Part shown: in pieces, positions 17,146-25,928 of the stretch
Layout of the letters: each line of letters begins with the position of its first letter
Position numbering within the stretch: position 1 is the stretch's first letter
Assembly (NCBI GenBank): GCA_900548365.1
Contig: URKM01000005.1
Coordinates: forward strand, 19,062-83,061
Origin: an uncultured Collinsella sp.
GTDB taxonomy: Bacteria; Actinomycetota; Coriobacteriia; Coriobacteriales; Coriobacteriaceae
DNA: 64,000 nucleotides
Direction: 5' to 3'
Translations under genes and position numbers: made by a program
Notes under the pieces: model-generated
Seen by the model: only the letters and a program-made list of their open reading frames with translations
Databases searched by the model: none
What the model was told of the DNA's origin: nothing

Positions 17146-18426
17146 CTAGGAAGCGCTCTTCTGGGCCGCCTCGCGGACGTCCCATACGTAGCGGCGGAAC
17201 TTCTTGATCTGGTTGTAGTAGACGGCGCGCGCCAGCAGCTTGTGCTTCAGCGTGTCCGACGCATTGTGATACGGATAGCTCGCCTCGCCCGCGCTGTACA
17301 TATCGAGAACCTCGCGACGCAGGTCGTCGTCGAGCACCGTCTTGCGGATGACCTTCGACGGCACGCAGGTATAGAGGAAGCGCTCGTAGGCCTCGCGGTA
17401 CTCGATGCGCTCGCCCAGGATGTATTCGTCGACGAGCAGCTTCGCGATGTTGACGCCGCCGAGGGCCATATAGTAGGTGTTACGACCCGGCCTCGTGTTG
17501 ACCTCGAAGAATTTATAGCGTCCGTCGCGCTCATCGTATTTGATATCGAAGTTCGCGAAACCGCGATACCCCGTTCGCTTGCAGAAGCGCTTGGCGGCAT
17601 CGATGATCTCCTCGGTGCGCTCGGACAGGATGCACAGCGGATTGCCGATGAGGTGCGGGGAATGGTCCTGGACCACCACGCGGCCGCCGGAGACGACGCG
17701 CACGTCGCCCGATGCATCCGAGAACGTGGTGAGCGTCCGGATGGCATCGTCCTCGCCCGGGATGAAATCCTGCACGACCAGCTCGCGGTCGTAGCCCGCA
17801 TCGCGCAGCAGGTTGAAGATGCGCGTCAGGTCCTCGGGCTCATGGACCTCGTAGATCTTCTCCTTTCCAGGGAAGGACATGAGGTCGTAGCGCGCCGAGT
17901 TCGAGGGCTTCGCGATCACGGGATAGGTGAACACGCCGGCGTCGATCTCGACCGCAGGATCGGAGCAATCGAACGTCCACGTCTTGGGATAATCGATACC
18001 GAGCTCCTCGCACAGCTCGTAGAAGCGCTCCTTCTGCGTGATCTCGTCGAGCAGCTCGAAATCGTTGTAGGGAACCGCGAACCAGCGGGAAAGCTCCTCC
18101 TTATGAGAGGAGAGCAGGCGGGCGTGCCAATCGGCGCTGCCGATCACCAGGGCGACCTTGCCCTGCTGCTTCAGCTTCTCCCCCAAACGGGACAGGAGCT
18201 CCACGATGGCTTCCTCGCCCTCCCCCATCTCGGGGCAGATGCGGTAGTCGACGTAGCGGCTCGACGACGTCACCTGAACGTCGACGGCGGACAGGACCAT
18301 GGTCTTGATGGCGTAGGCGTCGTGGAAGCAACGCGCCAGCGAATAGGCGAAGATCTCGCCGCCTAAAACGATGGGGACGAAACGAGACGCGATCTCATCG
18401 CGGGACAAAAGGGGCAAAGTCGCCAT
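17146..18426 (-). CDS. ATP-grasp ligase, D-aspartate-ligase-like
   Basis: A 426-aa ATP-grasp enzyme. The N-terminal VPIVLGGEIFAYSLARCFH is a preATP-grasp fold. FPVIAKPSN-like FTYPVIAKPSNS near residue 166, VVQDFIPGEDD near 217, and the metal-binding FANFDIKYDERDG...FFEVNTRPGRN near 310-335 form the catalytic core. From memory the pattern matches enterococcal Asl, which adds D-Asp to the lysine side chain of the peptidoglycan precursor. The neighbours FemABX and MurJ support a role in peptide cross-bridge synthesis. Other amino-acid or peptide ligases cannot be excluded. ATG at 18426 follows AGAGGAATA. Confidence 0.75.
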   Translation of the reverse strand: MATLPLLSRDEIASRFVPIVLGGEIFAYSLARCFHDAYAIKTMVLSAVDVQVTSSSRYVDYRICPEMGEGEEAIVELLSRLGEKLKQQGKVALVIGSADWHARLLSSHKEELSRWFAVPYNDFELLDEITQKERFYELCEELGIDYPKTWTFDCSDPAVEIDAGVFTYPVIAKPSNSARYDLMSFPGKEKIYEVHEPEDLTRIFNLLRDAGYDRELVVQDFIPGEDDAIRTLTTFSDASGDVRVVSGGRVVVQDHSPHLIGNPLCILSERTEEIIDAAKRFCKRTGYRGFANFDIKYDERDGRYKFFEVNTRPGRNTYYMALGGVNIAKLLVDEYILGERIEYREAYERFLYTCVPSKVIRKTVLDDDLRREVLDMYSAGEASYPYHNASDTLKHKLLARAVYYNQIKKFRRYVWDVREAAQKSAS

Positions 18427-18428
18427 TG

Positions 18429-19448
18429 CTATTCCTCTCTGTTCTTCGCCTCGCGCATCGCGTCGCGCACGGCCTTCACCTTGAGCAGCGCGCCGTAGAA
18501 GCCGCGCTTGATGGGCACGTCGCGATCGGGCGCGATGCAGCGCTCGCCGTCCTTGGCGAATTTGGTCTTGAAGGTATTGAGGCTCTTGGTCGCAGGCTGG
18601 AAATCGCTACCGATCCCCATCTGGTCGTATTCCGTGCACCCCATGCGGGAAAGCTCGCAGCACTCGAAGTAGATCAGACGGTCCGTGGCCAGCGCGCGGG
18701 CGGAACCCGACCGCGAGGCACCGTAGTAGCGCGTGGCATGCGTGCCCGAGATCGTGGTGAGGGTCCAGGTGATGACCTTTCCATCGAGCCTGCCGGCGAA
18801 CAAGCGGCAGTGCTCAGGACCGAGGATGCGCAGCATGTTCCGGTATTCCTCGCACGGCGCCGGGCTGAATCCATCGCGGGCCGCGGTCTCGACCATGACC
18901 TCATAGTACTCGTCGAAGGAAGCGGTCGCGCGCTCGGTCTCATCGGAGAAGGTCACCTGGCACTCGCGAAGCGCCTTGCGGACGTCTCGACGGCCGCGCG
19001 GCTTCATGCGGGCCAAGATCTCCTCGTCGCCGCCGGAAAGGTCGATCACCACCGTCATATCGTAGGGCAGCGTGGACAGGCAGGGGTTGGTGCACGGCAG
19101 CTCGTGCTTGACGGCGAGGCGGGCGAAGACCTGGCGCTTGTCCTCCTTGCGCACGAACGCGGCGAGCGCCTCCATAGCAGCCTGCTCCTCCTGAGCCGAC
19201 GGCTCGTGCGCCCAGACCGGCGCGTGGTGCGCGCGCAGATAGCGGTATCCGTGCGTCTCATATTGAACGAACGAGGCCGCGGCGACGATGCCGCCCCCAT
19301 CCTGAAACGCGACGTATCCCCAGGGAGAACGGCCGGGGATCGTCGATTCGAACTCCTGCCATACGGGCAGCTGCTCCACGGGCACCACGGTGCCGAGCGC
19401 CGCCAACGCGGCTTCGTACTCCTCGCGCGAGAGCTTCTTTACCTGCAT
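18429..19448 (-). CDS. FemABX-family peptidyltransferase
   Basis: A 339-aa member of the Fem family (double GNAT fold), which transfers amino acids from aminoacyl-tRNA to peptidoglycan precursor side chains, or in some members to other acceptors. Support includes LPVWQEFE near residue 25, the MKPRGRRDVRKALR motif near 150 (the MK.KTR.NIRKA-type Fem motif), and YDQMGIG followed by FKTKFAKDG near the C-terminus. It ends two bases before the ATP-grasp gene start. The start at 19448 is by homology; a GTG at 19484 is an alternative. It probably builds the cross-bridge with its neighbour. Confidence 0.82.
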   Translation of the reverse strand: MQVKKLSREEYEAALAALGTVVPVEQLPVWQEFESTIPGRSPWGYVAFQDGGGIVAAASFVQYETHGYRYLRAHHAPVWAHEPSAQEEQAAMEALAAFVRKEDKRQVFARLAVKHELPCTNPCLSTLPYDMTVVIDLSGGDEEILARMKPRGRRDVRKALRECQVTFSDETERATASFDEYYEVMVETAARDGFSPAPCEEYRNMLRILGPEHCRLFAGRLDGKVITWTLTTISGTHATRYYGASRSGSARALATDRLIYFECCELSRMGCTEYDQMGIGSDFQPATKSLNTFKTKFAKDGERCIAPDRDVPIKRGFYGALLKVKAVRDAMREAKNREE

Positions 19449-19537
19449 GCCTGTTCCCCGTTCCGCTCTTTCGTCTGATGTCACGACCCCTCATCTTAAA
19501 CCCCGCGCCCGCTCCGTAGGCGGCGCGGCGAGGGACT

Positions 19538-20740
19538 CTATGAAGAGACCACGCTCCGAACGGCCTCGCACACGCGGCGCGCGCCCGCGACATCGATATT
19601 CGTAGGCAGCGTCGCCACGCAGGAGACGAAGCGGTCGTTGGCGGCGAGTCCGGAGCGGTCCGCGGGAACATGGTAGGCCGCCTCGTCGAGAACGCCGGGC
19701 GTGAGCTCGGGGCGATACCACGCGGACGTGAAGTAGCCCGCGCTGCAGACCGCCTCGATCACGCGGTCGGCAAGTTCGGTTCCCTCCACAAGCAGCGGGA
19801 ACTTCAGCAAGGGTTGAACGTCGCCCGAGACGGCGGCAGCAGGAATCGCGACGCCCGGCAAGCCGGGGAGCTCGGAGCGATAGACCGCGGTCACGGCGGC
19901 GCGGGAGTCCTCGACGCGACCCAGGCCCTCGAGCGCCACGAGCACCTTCTCGCACACGAAGCGCGAGGGACGCAGGGGCCTGTACGGCAACCCGCCGCGT
20001 CGTTCCTCATCCGATACCGCGGGATCGAACAGGCCCGCCGAGGACAAGCCGCGGCGCAGCGCGCGCGCGACGGGGCGCGGAAGATGGCCGAAGACGCGGA
20101 GCTGGAAGCGATTCATCCGAGCGAGGAGCGCGAGGTGGAACCCTGCGACCGGCAGGGAGCCGAGACGCGACGCGACCTCCGCCGCGACGTCGGCGAACGG
20201 GGAGGCGGGATTGACCCACACCGCACCGCCGTACAGCGTGTCGAGCACCTTCTCGATGCCGAACGAGTGGATCGAGATATCCGCCAGCGGGTGCCCTTCC
20301 TCGTCGAGCGCCATACGGCCCACGCAATGGGCGCAGTCCTCGATGACCAGCGCGCCCGCGGCATGGGCCCGGGCGGCGAGCTCGCGCGAGGTCGCCTCGT
20401 CGACGATGCCGTAGGTATGCTGGAGCACCACGGCGCGCACGCATTCATCGAGCTCGAGGGCGCGCGGATCGAGCGCGGCCGTATCGACCGAGATATCGCA
20501 GTAGCGCGGCACCAGCCCCGCAGCCAGGATGGGATCGACCGCGGTGCAGCAGGTGAGCAGCTGCGTCACGACGAACCCCTCGCCCCTGAGCTCGCGAATG
20601 ACGTCGAAGGCGACGCGCATGCCGTAGCGCGCCTTGAAAACGCAGTACCAATCGGACTCGGCGGTCCCCGTGCGGCGCGCCAGCAATCCGGAGATGCGCT
20701 GCTCGAGGTTCTTGCCCGCCGCGCGGTCGAATGTTGCCAT
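19538..20740 (-). CDS. DegT/DnrJ/EryC1-family PLP aminotransferase-like protein
   Basis: A 400-aa fold-type I PLP enzyme. IEDCAHCVGR near residue 135 holds the cofactor-binding Asp, and HSFGIEKVLDTLYGGAV near residue 160 has the Schiff-base lysine. Family members transaminate nucleotide-linked keto-sugars or other substrates. No sugar-nucleotide biosynthesis gene is nearby. It sits between murJ and the FemABX gene on the same strand, with AAAGGACG before the ATG. A role in modifying a cell-wall precursor is inferred only from position. Confidence 0.75.
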   Translation of the reverse strand: MATFDRAAGKNLEQRISGLLARRTGTAESDWYCVFKARYGMRVAFDVIRELRGEGFVVTQLLTCCTAVDPILAAGLVPRYCDISVDTAALDPRALELDECVRAVVLQHTYGIVDEATSRELAARAHAAGALVIEDCAHCVGRMALDEEGHPLADISIHSFGIEKVLDTLYGGAVWVNPASPFADVAAEVASRLGSLPVAGFHLALLARMNRFQLRVFGHLPRPVARALRRGLSSAGLFDPAVSDEERRGGLPYRPLRPSRFVCEKVLVALEGLGRVEDSRAAVTAVYRSELPGLPGVAIPAAAVSGDVQPLLKFPLLVEGTELADRVIEAVCSAGYFTSAWYRPELTPGVLDEAAYHVPADRSGLAANDRFVSCVATLPTNIDVAGARRVCEAVRSVVSS

Positions 20741-20768
20741 GAAGACGTCCTTTCTAACCGCCCGCGCG

Positions 20769-22514
20769 CTAGCGAGCGCGAGCCGGGATGAACCGGGCGA
20801 CGATGCTGTTGAGGAACGAGGCCTCGGGGATGCGCAGCAACGCGGCGACGCCGAACGTCACCAAGAGGGCGGGCACGCCGCCGGCGATCGCATAGATCAT
20901 CGACTGCATCATGCCGCCGGAAAGCGGTGCGACGAACGTCGTCAACGCCCACAGGATCGCCGCGCCCACCAGCGCCCCGGCGCCGCCCAGCGCGAGCGCG
21001 CGGGCCCCCGCGACCAGAATCGAGCGGAATCCGATATGGCCCAGTTCGCGTCGCAGGATGAAGAACGTCACCAGATCGATGGAGACGAAGAAGAACGTAG
21101 AGCTGAAGCCGACGACGTTAAAGCCGTAGACGGGCGTGAACACCAGGCAGATCACGATCTGGATGGCACCGGCGACGCATTCGGCGATCGCGAACAGATA
21201 CATCTTGCGTAGCGAGGAGCACGCCTTCTGAAGGTAGGTGCAGACACCGTATCCAGGCAGCGAGATCGACAGCCAGATCAGGTAATCGGAAAGCTCCGCG
21301 ACCGCCTGCCCGTCCATACGCGAGCTGCTGAGCATGCCTGCGAGGCACGGGGCGAAGACCATGAGGTACATGGCGAACGGGATGAGAAGGAACAAGATCT
21401 TCCCCGATCCGTCGGTGATCCCCTTTACGTACGCTTTCATGTTTCCGCTCGCCACGAACGAGGACAGCTCCGTGAACATGGCCGTGGTGATGGGAATCGC
21501 GAACACCGAGTACGGGAGCATGTACCAGATGCGAGCGTAGTACGTGATGGACGCGCCGTCGGGATTCACCGAAAGCGAGCAACTGCTCTGGACCGACGTG
21601 GTGGCGAAGGAGACGAGGGTCACGATGAGCGTGGGGATGCCGATGGAGAGCGTCTCGCGAATGCACGGGTCATGCAAGTCGATGCGGAACCGCAGGCGCA
21701 CGCCGTGCTTGCGCAGAGCCGGTATCTGAACCGCCACCTGCGAGAACACGCCCAACGGGCTGCCGATCGCCAGGGTCAGGATCGCCAGCTCCTGCTGGCC
21801 GGAATCGACCAGGAAACCGTAGAGGAAGAACGACGCGGTGGTGATGATGTTGTTGACGACGGGCGCGGCGGTGCTCCAGAAGTAGTCGCGCTCGGCATTC
21901 AGCACGCTCGAGATGACCGACGAGAGCGCGTAGAGCACGATCGATATCGCGAAGAAACGGAAGAAGTAGACCGACAGGTCGCGATCGAACTCGGCGCTCG
22001 CGTTGAACGATTGGGTCCAGATGATCTCGCTCGCGAAGATGAACGAGATGATCGCGAGGATCGACATGAGCAGCGTCACGAGCGAAAGCAGGTTGGAGGC
22101 ATACGCGCTGGCCCCCTCGCGGCCCGCCCGGCGCTTCACGGACACGTATACGGGAAGGAACGCGGTGACGAGCATGCCGCCCATCACGAGCTCGTAGAGC
22201 GCGTTGGGCATGCCGTTGGCAACCGTGAACGCGCTCGCGGTGATGGAGGCGCCCAAGCCGTAGGCCTGCGCCCAGGTGCGGAAGAACCCGGTGATACGGC
22301 TGATGATCACGAGGCCGCTCATGAGGGCTGCGGACTTGCCGACCGCGTCGGCGTCGATGGCCTCCTCTTCGAGCGCGGCGTCATCCGACGGGCCCTCCTC
22401 GATGTCGACGACGGCTTGGCCGGCCGTCGCGATAGCCCCTCCCCGCGGCGAAGCGGGGGTGGCGAAGTGCTTGCCGTACGGCCGCTCCACCCCATCGTAA
22501 TCCCGATGCGCCAT
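20769..22514 (-). CDS. murJ: Lipid II flippase MurJ/MviN family
   Basis: A 581-aa polytopic membrane protein of the MOP superfamily that moves lipid II across the membrane for peptidoglycan synthesis. After an acidic N-terminal extension of about 55 residues, the sequence enters the MviN core (ISRITGFFRTWAQAYGLG, then PNALYELVMGGMLVTAFLPV), with about 14 TM helices. ATG at 22514 follows the ybaK stop directly with GGGAGGAG upstream. Downstream are FemABX and ATP-grasp genes acting on the same precursor. Confidence 0.92.
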   Translation of the reverse strand: MAHRDYDGVERPYGKHFATPASPRGGAIATAGQAVVDIEEGPSDDAALEEEAIDADAVGKSAALMSGLVIISRITGFFRTWAQAYGLGASITASAFTVANGMPNALYELVMGGMLVTAFLPVYVSVKRRAGREGASAYASNLLSLVTLLMSILAIISFIFASEIIWTQSFNASAEFDRDLSVYFFRFFAISIVLYALSSVISSVLNAERDYFWSTAAPVVNNIITTASFFLYGFLVDSGQQELAILTLAIGSPLGVFSQVAVQIPALRKHGVRLRFRIDLHDPCIRETLSIGIPTLIVTLVSFATTSVQSSCSLSVNPDGASITYYARIWYMLPYSVFAIPITTAMFTELSSFVASGNMKAYVKGITDGSGKILFLLIPFAMYLMVFAPCLAGMLSSSRMDGQAVAELSDYLIWLSISLPGYGVCTYLQKACSSLRKMYLFAIAECVAGAIQIVICLVFTPVYGFNVVGFSSTFFFVSIDLVTFFILRRELGHIGFRSILVAGARALALGGAGALVGAAILWALTTFVAPLSGGMMQSMIYAIAGGVPALLVTFGVAALLRIPEASFLNSIVARFIPARAR

Positions 22515-23012
22515 CTACTGCTCCTCCCTGCAAAGCGGGGCCGTCCTCGCCCCCGTGAATTCGATTAGATCGCGCGGCGACAGCTTCAACTGGATGCCGC
22601 GCTTGCCCCCCGAGATGAAGATCTCGTCAAACCGCATGCAGCTCTCGTCGATAAGCGTGGGGAACCGCTTCTTCATACCGACGGGCGAACAGCCGCCGCG
22701 CATGTATCCGGTCGTGGAGACCAGGTCCTTTACATGCATCATCGAAAGCGACTTGGCTCCCGCCTCCCGTGCGGCGGCCTTCAGATCGAGCTCTCGGGCG
22801 ACGGGAATGCAGCAGACCACGTGCTCGCCAGCGGGCGAAACCGTTACGAGCGTCTTAAACCCCTGGCCGGGATCTTCTCCCAGCTGCTCGGACACATGGA
22901 TGCCCGAAAGGTCGCTTTCATCCACTTCGTAGGTGAGAACGGAAAACGCGATGCCGGCCCGTTCGAGCTCGCGCATCGCATTCGTCTTGGGTATTTTCGC
23001 TTTTCCCGCCAT
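22515..23012 (-). CDS. ybaK: YbaK/EbsC-type Cys-tRNA(Pro) deacylase
   Basis: A 165-aa trans-editing protein that hydrolyses Cys-tRNA(Pro). TNAMRELERAGIAF near residue 9, the DPGQGFKTLV motif near 45 (catalytic Lys), GYMRGGCSPVGMKKRFPT near 100, and SGGKRGIQLKLSP near 135 are typical. The start at 23012 has GGAAAG ahead. It is the first gene of the minus-strand operon leading into murJ, to which it is directly joined. Confidence 0.93.
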   Translation of the reverse strand: MAGKAKIPKTNAMRELERAGIAFSVLTYEVDESDLSGIHVSEQLGEDPGQGFKTLVTVSPAGEHVVCCIPVARELDLKAAAREAGAKSLSMMHVKDLVSTTGYMRGGCSPVGMKKRFPTLIDESCMRFDEIFISGGKRGIQLKLSPRDLIEFTGARTAPLCREEQ

Positions 23013-23086
23013 ATAACCAGCTTTCCGCGGTGTCGTTGCCGGTGGCCGCCGGCGAGGTGAGCGTCCCGCTACCAGACACGAGACAA

Positions 23087-23122
23087 CAAAAAACCGGCGA
23101 CGACGCTGCACGCCGTCGCCGG
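23087..23122 (-). terminator. Rho-independent terminator after the NlpC/P60 gene
   Basis: CCGGCGACG pairs with CGTCGCCGG (23094-23122, 11-nt loop), followed on the minus strand by a run of seven T. It separates the hydrolase gene from the ybaK-murJ operon downstream. Confidence 0.9.
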
Positions 23123-23170
23123 AACAAAAGCCGAACGGCCGTCGGGCGACGCCGCCGGGATGAAATAAAG

Positions 23171-24469
23171 CTAGACGATGGGGCCGCCGCCAATGAAGCC
23201 GCCGATGTAGTCGAGGTCGCGCGTGCCCACGCCGGCGCCGGGGATGGAGTCGATCATCTGATCGTTGCCGATGTAGATTCCGACGTGACCCGGCGTGCGC
23301 CCGGCATGGCGGAAGAAGACGAGGTCGCCATAGGCGAGCTTGCTCCTATCGGTGGTGAGGTTCGAGCCGACGGCCGCATAAAGGCTCTCGGGGCTGTTCG
23401 AGTTGGTACCCAGCCCAAGGGCGTAATCGATGACGCCGGAGCACGTGAACCATGAGGTATTGGGGTCGCCGGTCCATTTGTAACCCGAATAGGAATAACC
23501 GGAGCCGATGATGCCCCATGCACGGTTGACCATGGTCCGCGCGGCGCTGGACGTCGTATGGCTGCCGCCACCGGTGCTGCCGCTGCCCGTGCTGCCGCTG
23601 CCGGTGCTGCCGCCACCGGTGCTTCCGCTGCCGGTGTTTCCGCTGCCGCTGCCGGTGCCGGTGCTACCACCCGTGCTGCCGCCACCCGTGTTGCCGCCCT
23701 GGCTGGAACCGCCGGAGCCGCTCTGGGAAGACCCGCCGCCCGAGCTGTTCGATCCGCCCTGCTGCGCCTGCTGCTGGGCTTCGAGCTCGGCCTTCTTGCG
23801 GGCCTCCTCGGCCTCTTGGCGGGCTTTCTCGCGAGCAGCTTCCTGCTCCTCGCGAATCTTCGCCTTCACTTCATCCGACAGCTGGTTGTAGTACGCCTGG
23901 GCATCCGAAGCTGCGGCAGATGCCGCATCGGCCTTCACCTTCTGCTCGGCGACAAGCTTCTCCTGCTTGTCCCTATCCGCCTCAAGCGAGGCCTTCTTCT
24001 CGGCAAGAGACTGCTGGAGCTCCTTCGACCGGGAAATCACACCCTGCTGATGCTCGGCCGCCTTGTCGGCATAGCGCATGCTCGACACAAGGCTGTCGAA
24101 GCTATCGGCGTTGAACAGCAAGCTGAAGAGATTGAGGGAACCGCCCTTGTATTGGTTGGTGGCAAGGACGCCGAGCTCCTTTTGGAGTTCGGCGAGCTGC
24201 GCCTGCTCCTCTTCTATCTCGGCTTCGGTCTGAACGATGCTCTCTTTGGTGGCCTCGAGATCGGACTGGACGCTATGCAGGTCATAGCCGGCCTGCTCTG
24301 CTTGCGAATACAGCTTGTTCAGCTGCTCCGACGCGGCATCGAGCTGCTGCTGGAGCTCGGCCGAGGTAACACCGTATGCATTCATGGGCACGCCGGCGAG
24401 GCCGAGTCCCAAGACCATGGCGAAGGTGGCTGTCGGAATGGCAACGTGGCTGCGTTTAAAGTGTGCCAT
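23171..24469 (-). CDS. Secreted NlpC/P60 peptidoglycan hydrolase with coiled coil
   Basis: A 432-aa exported cell-wall hydrolase. A signal peptide ends near residue 32 (MNAYG). Residues about 33-230 are a long coiled coil rich in Glu, Lys and Gln. A Gly/Ser/Thr-rich repeat linker spans about 240-305, and the NlpC/P60 domain fills the C-terminus. The catalytic Cys lies in FTCSGVIDYALG and the His in GRTPGHVGIYIG. This resembles PcsB/RipA-type endopeptidases that split daughter cells. ATG at 24469 is chosen; AGGAGATG is 10 bases away, and an in-frame TTG at 24478 is better spaced. Confidence 0.9.
   Translation of the reverse strand: MAHFKRSHVAIPTATFAMVLGLGLAGVPMNAYGVTSAELQQQLDAASEQLNKLYSQAEQAGYDLHSVQSDLEATKESIVQTEAEIEEEQAQLAELQKELGVLATNQYKGGSLNLFSLLFNADSFDSLVSSMRYADKAAEHQQGVISRSKELQQSLAEKKASLEADRDKQEKLVAEQKVKADAASAAASDAQAYYNQLSDEVKAKIREEQEAAREKARQEAEEARKKAELEAQQQAQQGGSNSSGGGSSQSGSGGSSQGGNTGGGSTGGSTGTGSGSGNTGSGSTGGGSTGSGSTGSGSTGGGSHTTSSAARTMVNRAWGIIGSGYSYSGYKWTGDPNTSWFTCSGVIDYALGLGTNSNSPESLYAAVGSNLTTDRSKLAYGDLVFFRHAGRTPGHVGIYIGNDQMIDSIPGAGVGTRDLDYIGGFIGGGPIV
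23560..23745 (-). repeat. Tandem Gly/Ser/Thr-coding repeats in the NlpC/P60 linker
   Basis: Short repeats built on GCTGCCGCTGCCGGT and variants encode TGSGSTGGGS-type sequence. They form a flexible spacer between the coiled coil and the catalytic domain. Such repeats are prone to length change. Confidence 0.75.
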
Positions 24470-24564
24470 CTTGTACAAACATCTCCTAACGTAAGCGCCC
24501 CGCACGCGCCACGGCGCGCTTGGGACACGTCGGGTTCGCATGAGCGAACGTTGGACGTCGCTTC

Positions 24565-24592
24565 ATTCTAGCAGCACGCCTCCAGATGTCGG
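24565..24592 (-). promoter_or_regulatory. Candidate promoter of the NlpC/P60 gene
   Basis: The minus strand has CCGACA, a 16-base spacer and TAGAAT, giving a leader of about 90 bases before the ATG. The rest of the divergent gap 24470-24843 shows no gene. Confidence 0.4.
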
Positions 24593-24762
24593 CACCTTTC
24601 ATCCCCCCTCCACACGCACGACGGGCACCACATGGAACCGATACGGCTCGCACCCCCTCCGCAACGCGAAATGGAAGGGCTTCGCAGCCTGAACCGAGCA
24701 CGCCTTTGATTGGCGCTCGAGACCGTACTCCGATTACGGGCCCGCCGCATGCCGAGAACATG

Positions 24763-24790
24763 TTTGCACCGTCCCCCTATCGGGCATAAT
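24763..24790 (+). promoter_or_regulatory. Candidate promoter of the SDR gene
   Basis: TTTGCA and CATAAT are separated by 16 bases, about 50 bases before the SDR start codon. Fit to consensus is moderate. Confidence 0.35.
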
Positions 24791-24843
24791 GCATCCAGGT
24801 TACGCACGAGGCTCGCGCCTCGACTTCATTGAAAGGAGCAAGC

Positions 24844-25593
24844 ATGCTACTCGAAGGTAAAAAGGCCGTCATCACCGGCGGCACCCGTGGTATCGGCTTC
24901 GCGATCGCCAAGCGCTTCATCGAGGAGGGGGCTTCCGTAACCGTTTTCGGATCTCGCCAGCAAACCGCCGATGACGCCGTCGCCAAGATGCTCGAGCTTC
25001 ACCCCGATGCAAAGATCTGGGGACGCACCTGCGACCTGACTTCCCTCGATGCCGTGACCGAGGCGTTCAAGGCGGCAGCCGAGGATATGGGCGGCCTCGA
25101 CACCGTCGTCAACAACGCCGGCATCTCCCAGTCCACCCCGCTGCTCGACTACACGGCCGATGAATGGCAGAAGGTCATGGACCTCAACGTGACCGCGGTA
25201 TTCAACGGCTGCCGCGCGGGCGCCCAGATCATGATCGAAGCGGGCCACGGCGGCACCATCAGCACCACCAGCTCCATGGTCTCCAAGTACGGCCAGCCCA
25301 GCGGCTGCGGCTATCCGACCTCCAAGTACGCGGTCAACGGCCTCACGCAGTGCCTCTCGCGCGAGCTCGCCCCGAAGGGCATCCGCGTCAACGCCGTCGC
25401 CCCGGGTATCACCAAGACCGACATGGTCGCCGCGCTGCCCGAGAAGATGATCGCCCCGCTGATCGCCACCATCCCGCTGGGCCGCATCGGCGAGCCGGAG
25501 GATGTTGCCAACGCATTCGTCTACCTGGCGAGCGACATGGCCTCCTACGTCACGGGCGCGGTCATCCCCGTCGACGGAGCGGCGCGCTCCTAG
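24844..25593 (+). CDS. Short-chain dehydrogenase/reductase, BaiA-like
   Basis: A 249-aa classical SDR. The cofactor loop is TGGTRGIGFA, followed by VTVFGSR, NNAGIS near residue 86, catalytic Ser in TTSSM near 138, and Tyr/Lys in YPTSKYA near 150. The C-terminal PVDGAARS is standard. Several blocks (TGGTRGIGFA, LNVTAVFNG, GYP.SK, IRV.AVAPG) match my recall of BaiA 3-alpha-hydroxysteroid dehydrogenases of bile-acid 7-dehydroxylating clostridia, but FabG-type or sugar SDRs share much of this. ATG at 24844 follows GAAAGGAG. It is a single-gene unit with a hairpin terminator. Confidence 0.85.
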   Translation: MLLEGKKAVITGGTRGIGFAIAKRFIEEGASVTVFGSRQQTADDAVAKMLELHPDAKIWGRTCDLTSLDAVTEAFKAAAEDMGGLDTVVNNAGISQSTPLLDYTADEWQKVMDLNVTAVFNGCRAGAQIMIEAGHGGTISTTSSMVSKYGQPSGCGYPTSKYAVNGLTQCLSRELAPKGIRVNAVAPGITKTDMVAALPEKMIAPLIATIPLGRIGEPEDVANAFVYLASDMASYVTGAVIPVDGAARS

Positions 25594-25715
25594 CGCGTCG
25601 TGGAACGGCTGCAGTCGTGCCTTATCTCACTCATCGAGACCCAGGGCTCGGGACGCCTTCTTGTCCGGCATTCGGCGTCCTTACATGAAGCGACTCGATC
25701 CCCATCGATGCAAAC

Positions 25716-25750
25716 GAGCGGCCTCGGCATACAGCCGGGGCCGCTCTCTT
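25716..25750 (+). terminator. Hairpin terminator after the SDR gene
   Basis: GAGCGGCCTCGGC pairs with GCCGGGGCCGCTC (one T-G wobble, 5-nt loop), followed by TCTTAT. It lies in the 335-base convergent gap between the SDR gene and uvrA, which otherwise shows nothing coding. Confidence 0.65.
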
Positions 25751-25928
25751 ATCGGGCCGTTCCACATACCGTCCAGCGCGCTTCGCACCCCGGTCCGCTC
25801 GCTCTCGACAACGACTCTGCCGCTCTCTCGAAGAGGCGCGTTTGACCGTGTCGACCCCTCATCTCACGGATAGCAGGATGACCGTCATCGACAACCTTGA
25901 GGTAACCGGTTCTCGACCCGTGGTCGAA

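Noticed and set aside
23560..23745. Repeat array resembling a CRISPR or regulatory repeat
   Set aside because: Units are short, in frame and encode a Gly/Ser linker; there are no unique spacers.
24756..24768. GAGAACATGTTTG before the SDR gene as a LexA box
   Set aside because: The dyad AACATGTT has a wrong spacing and the second half-site does not fit.
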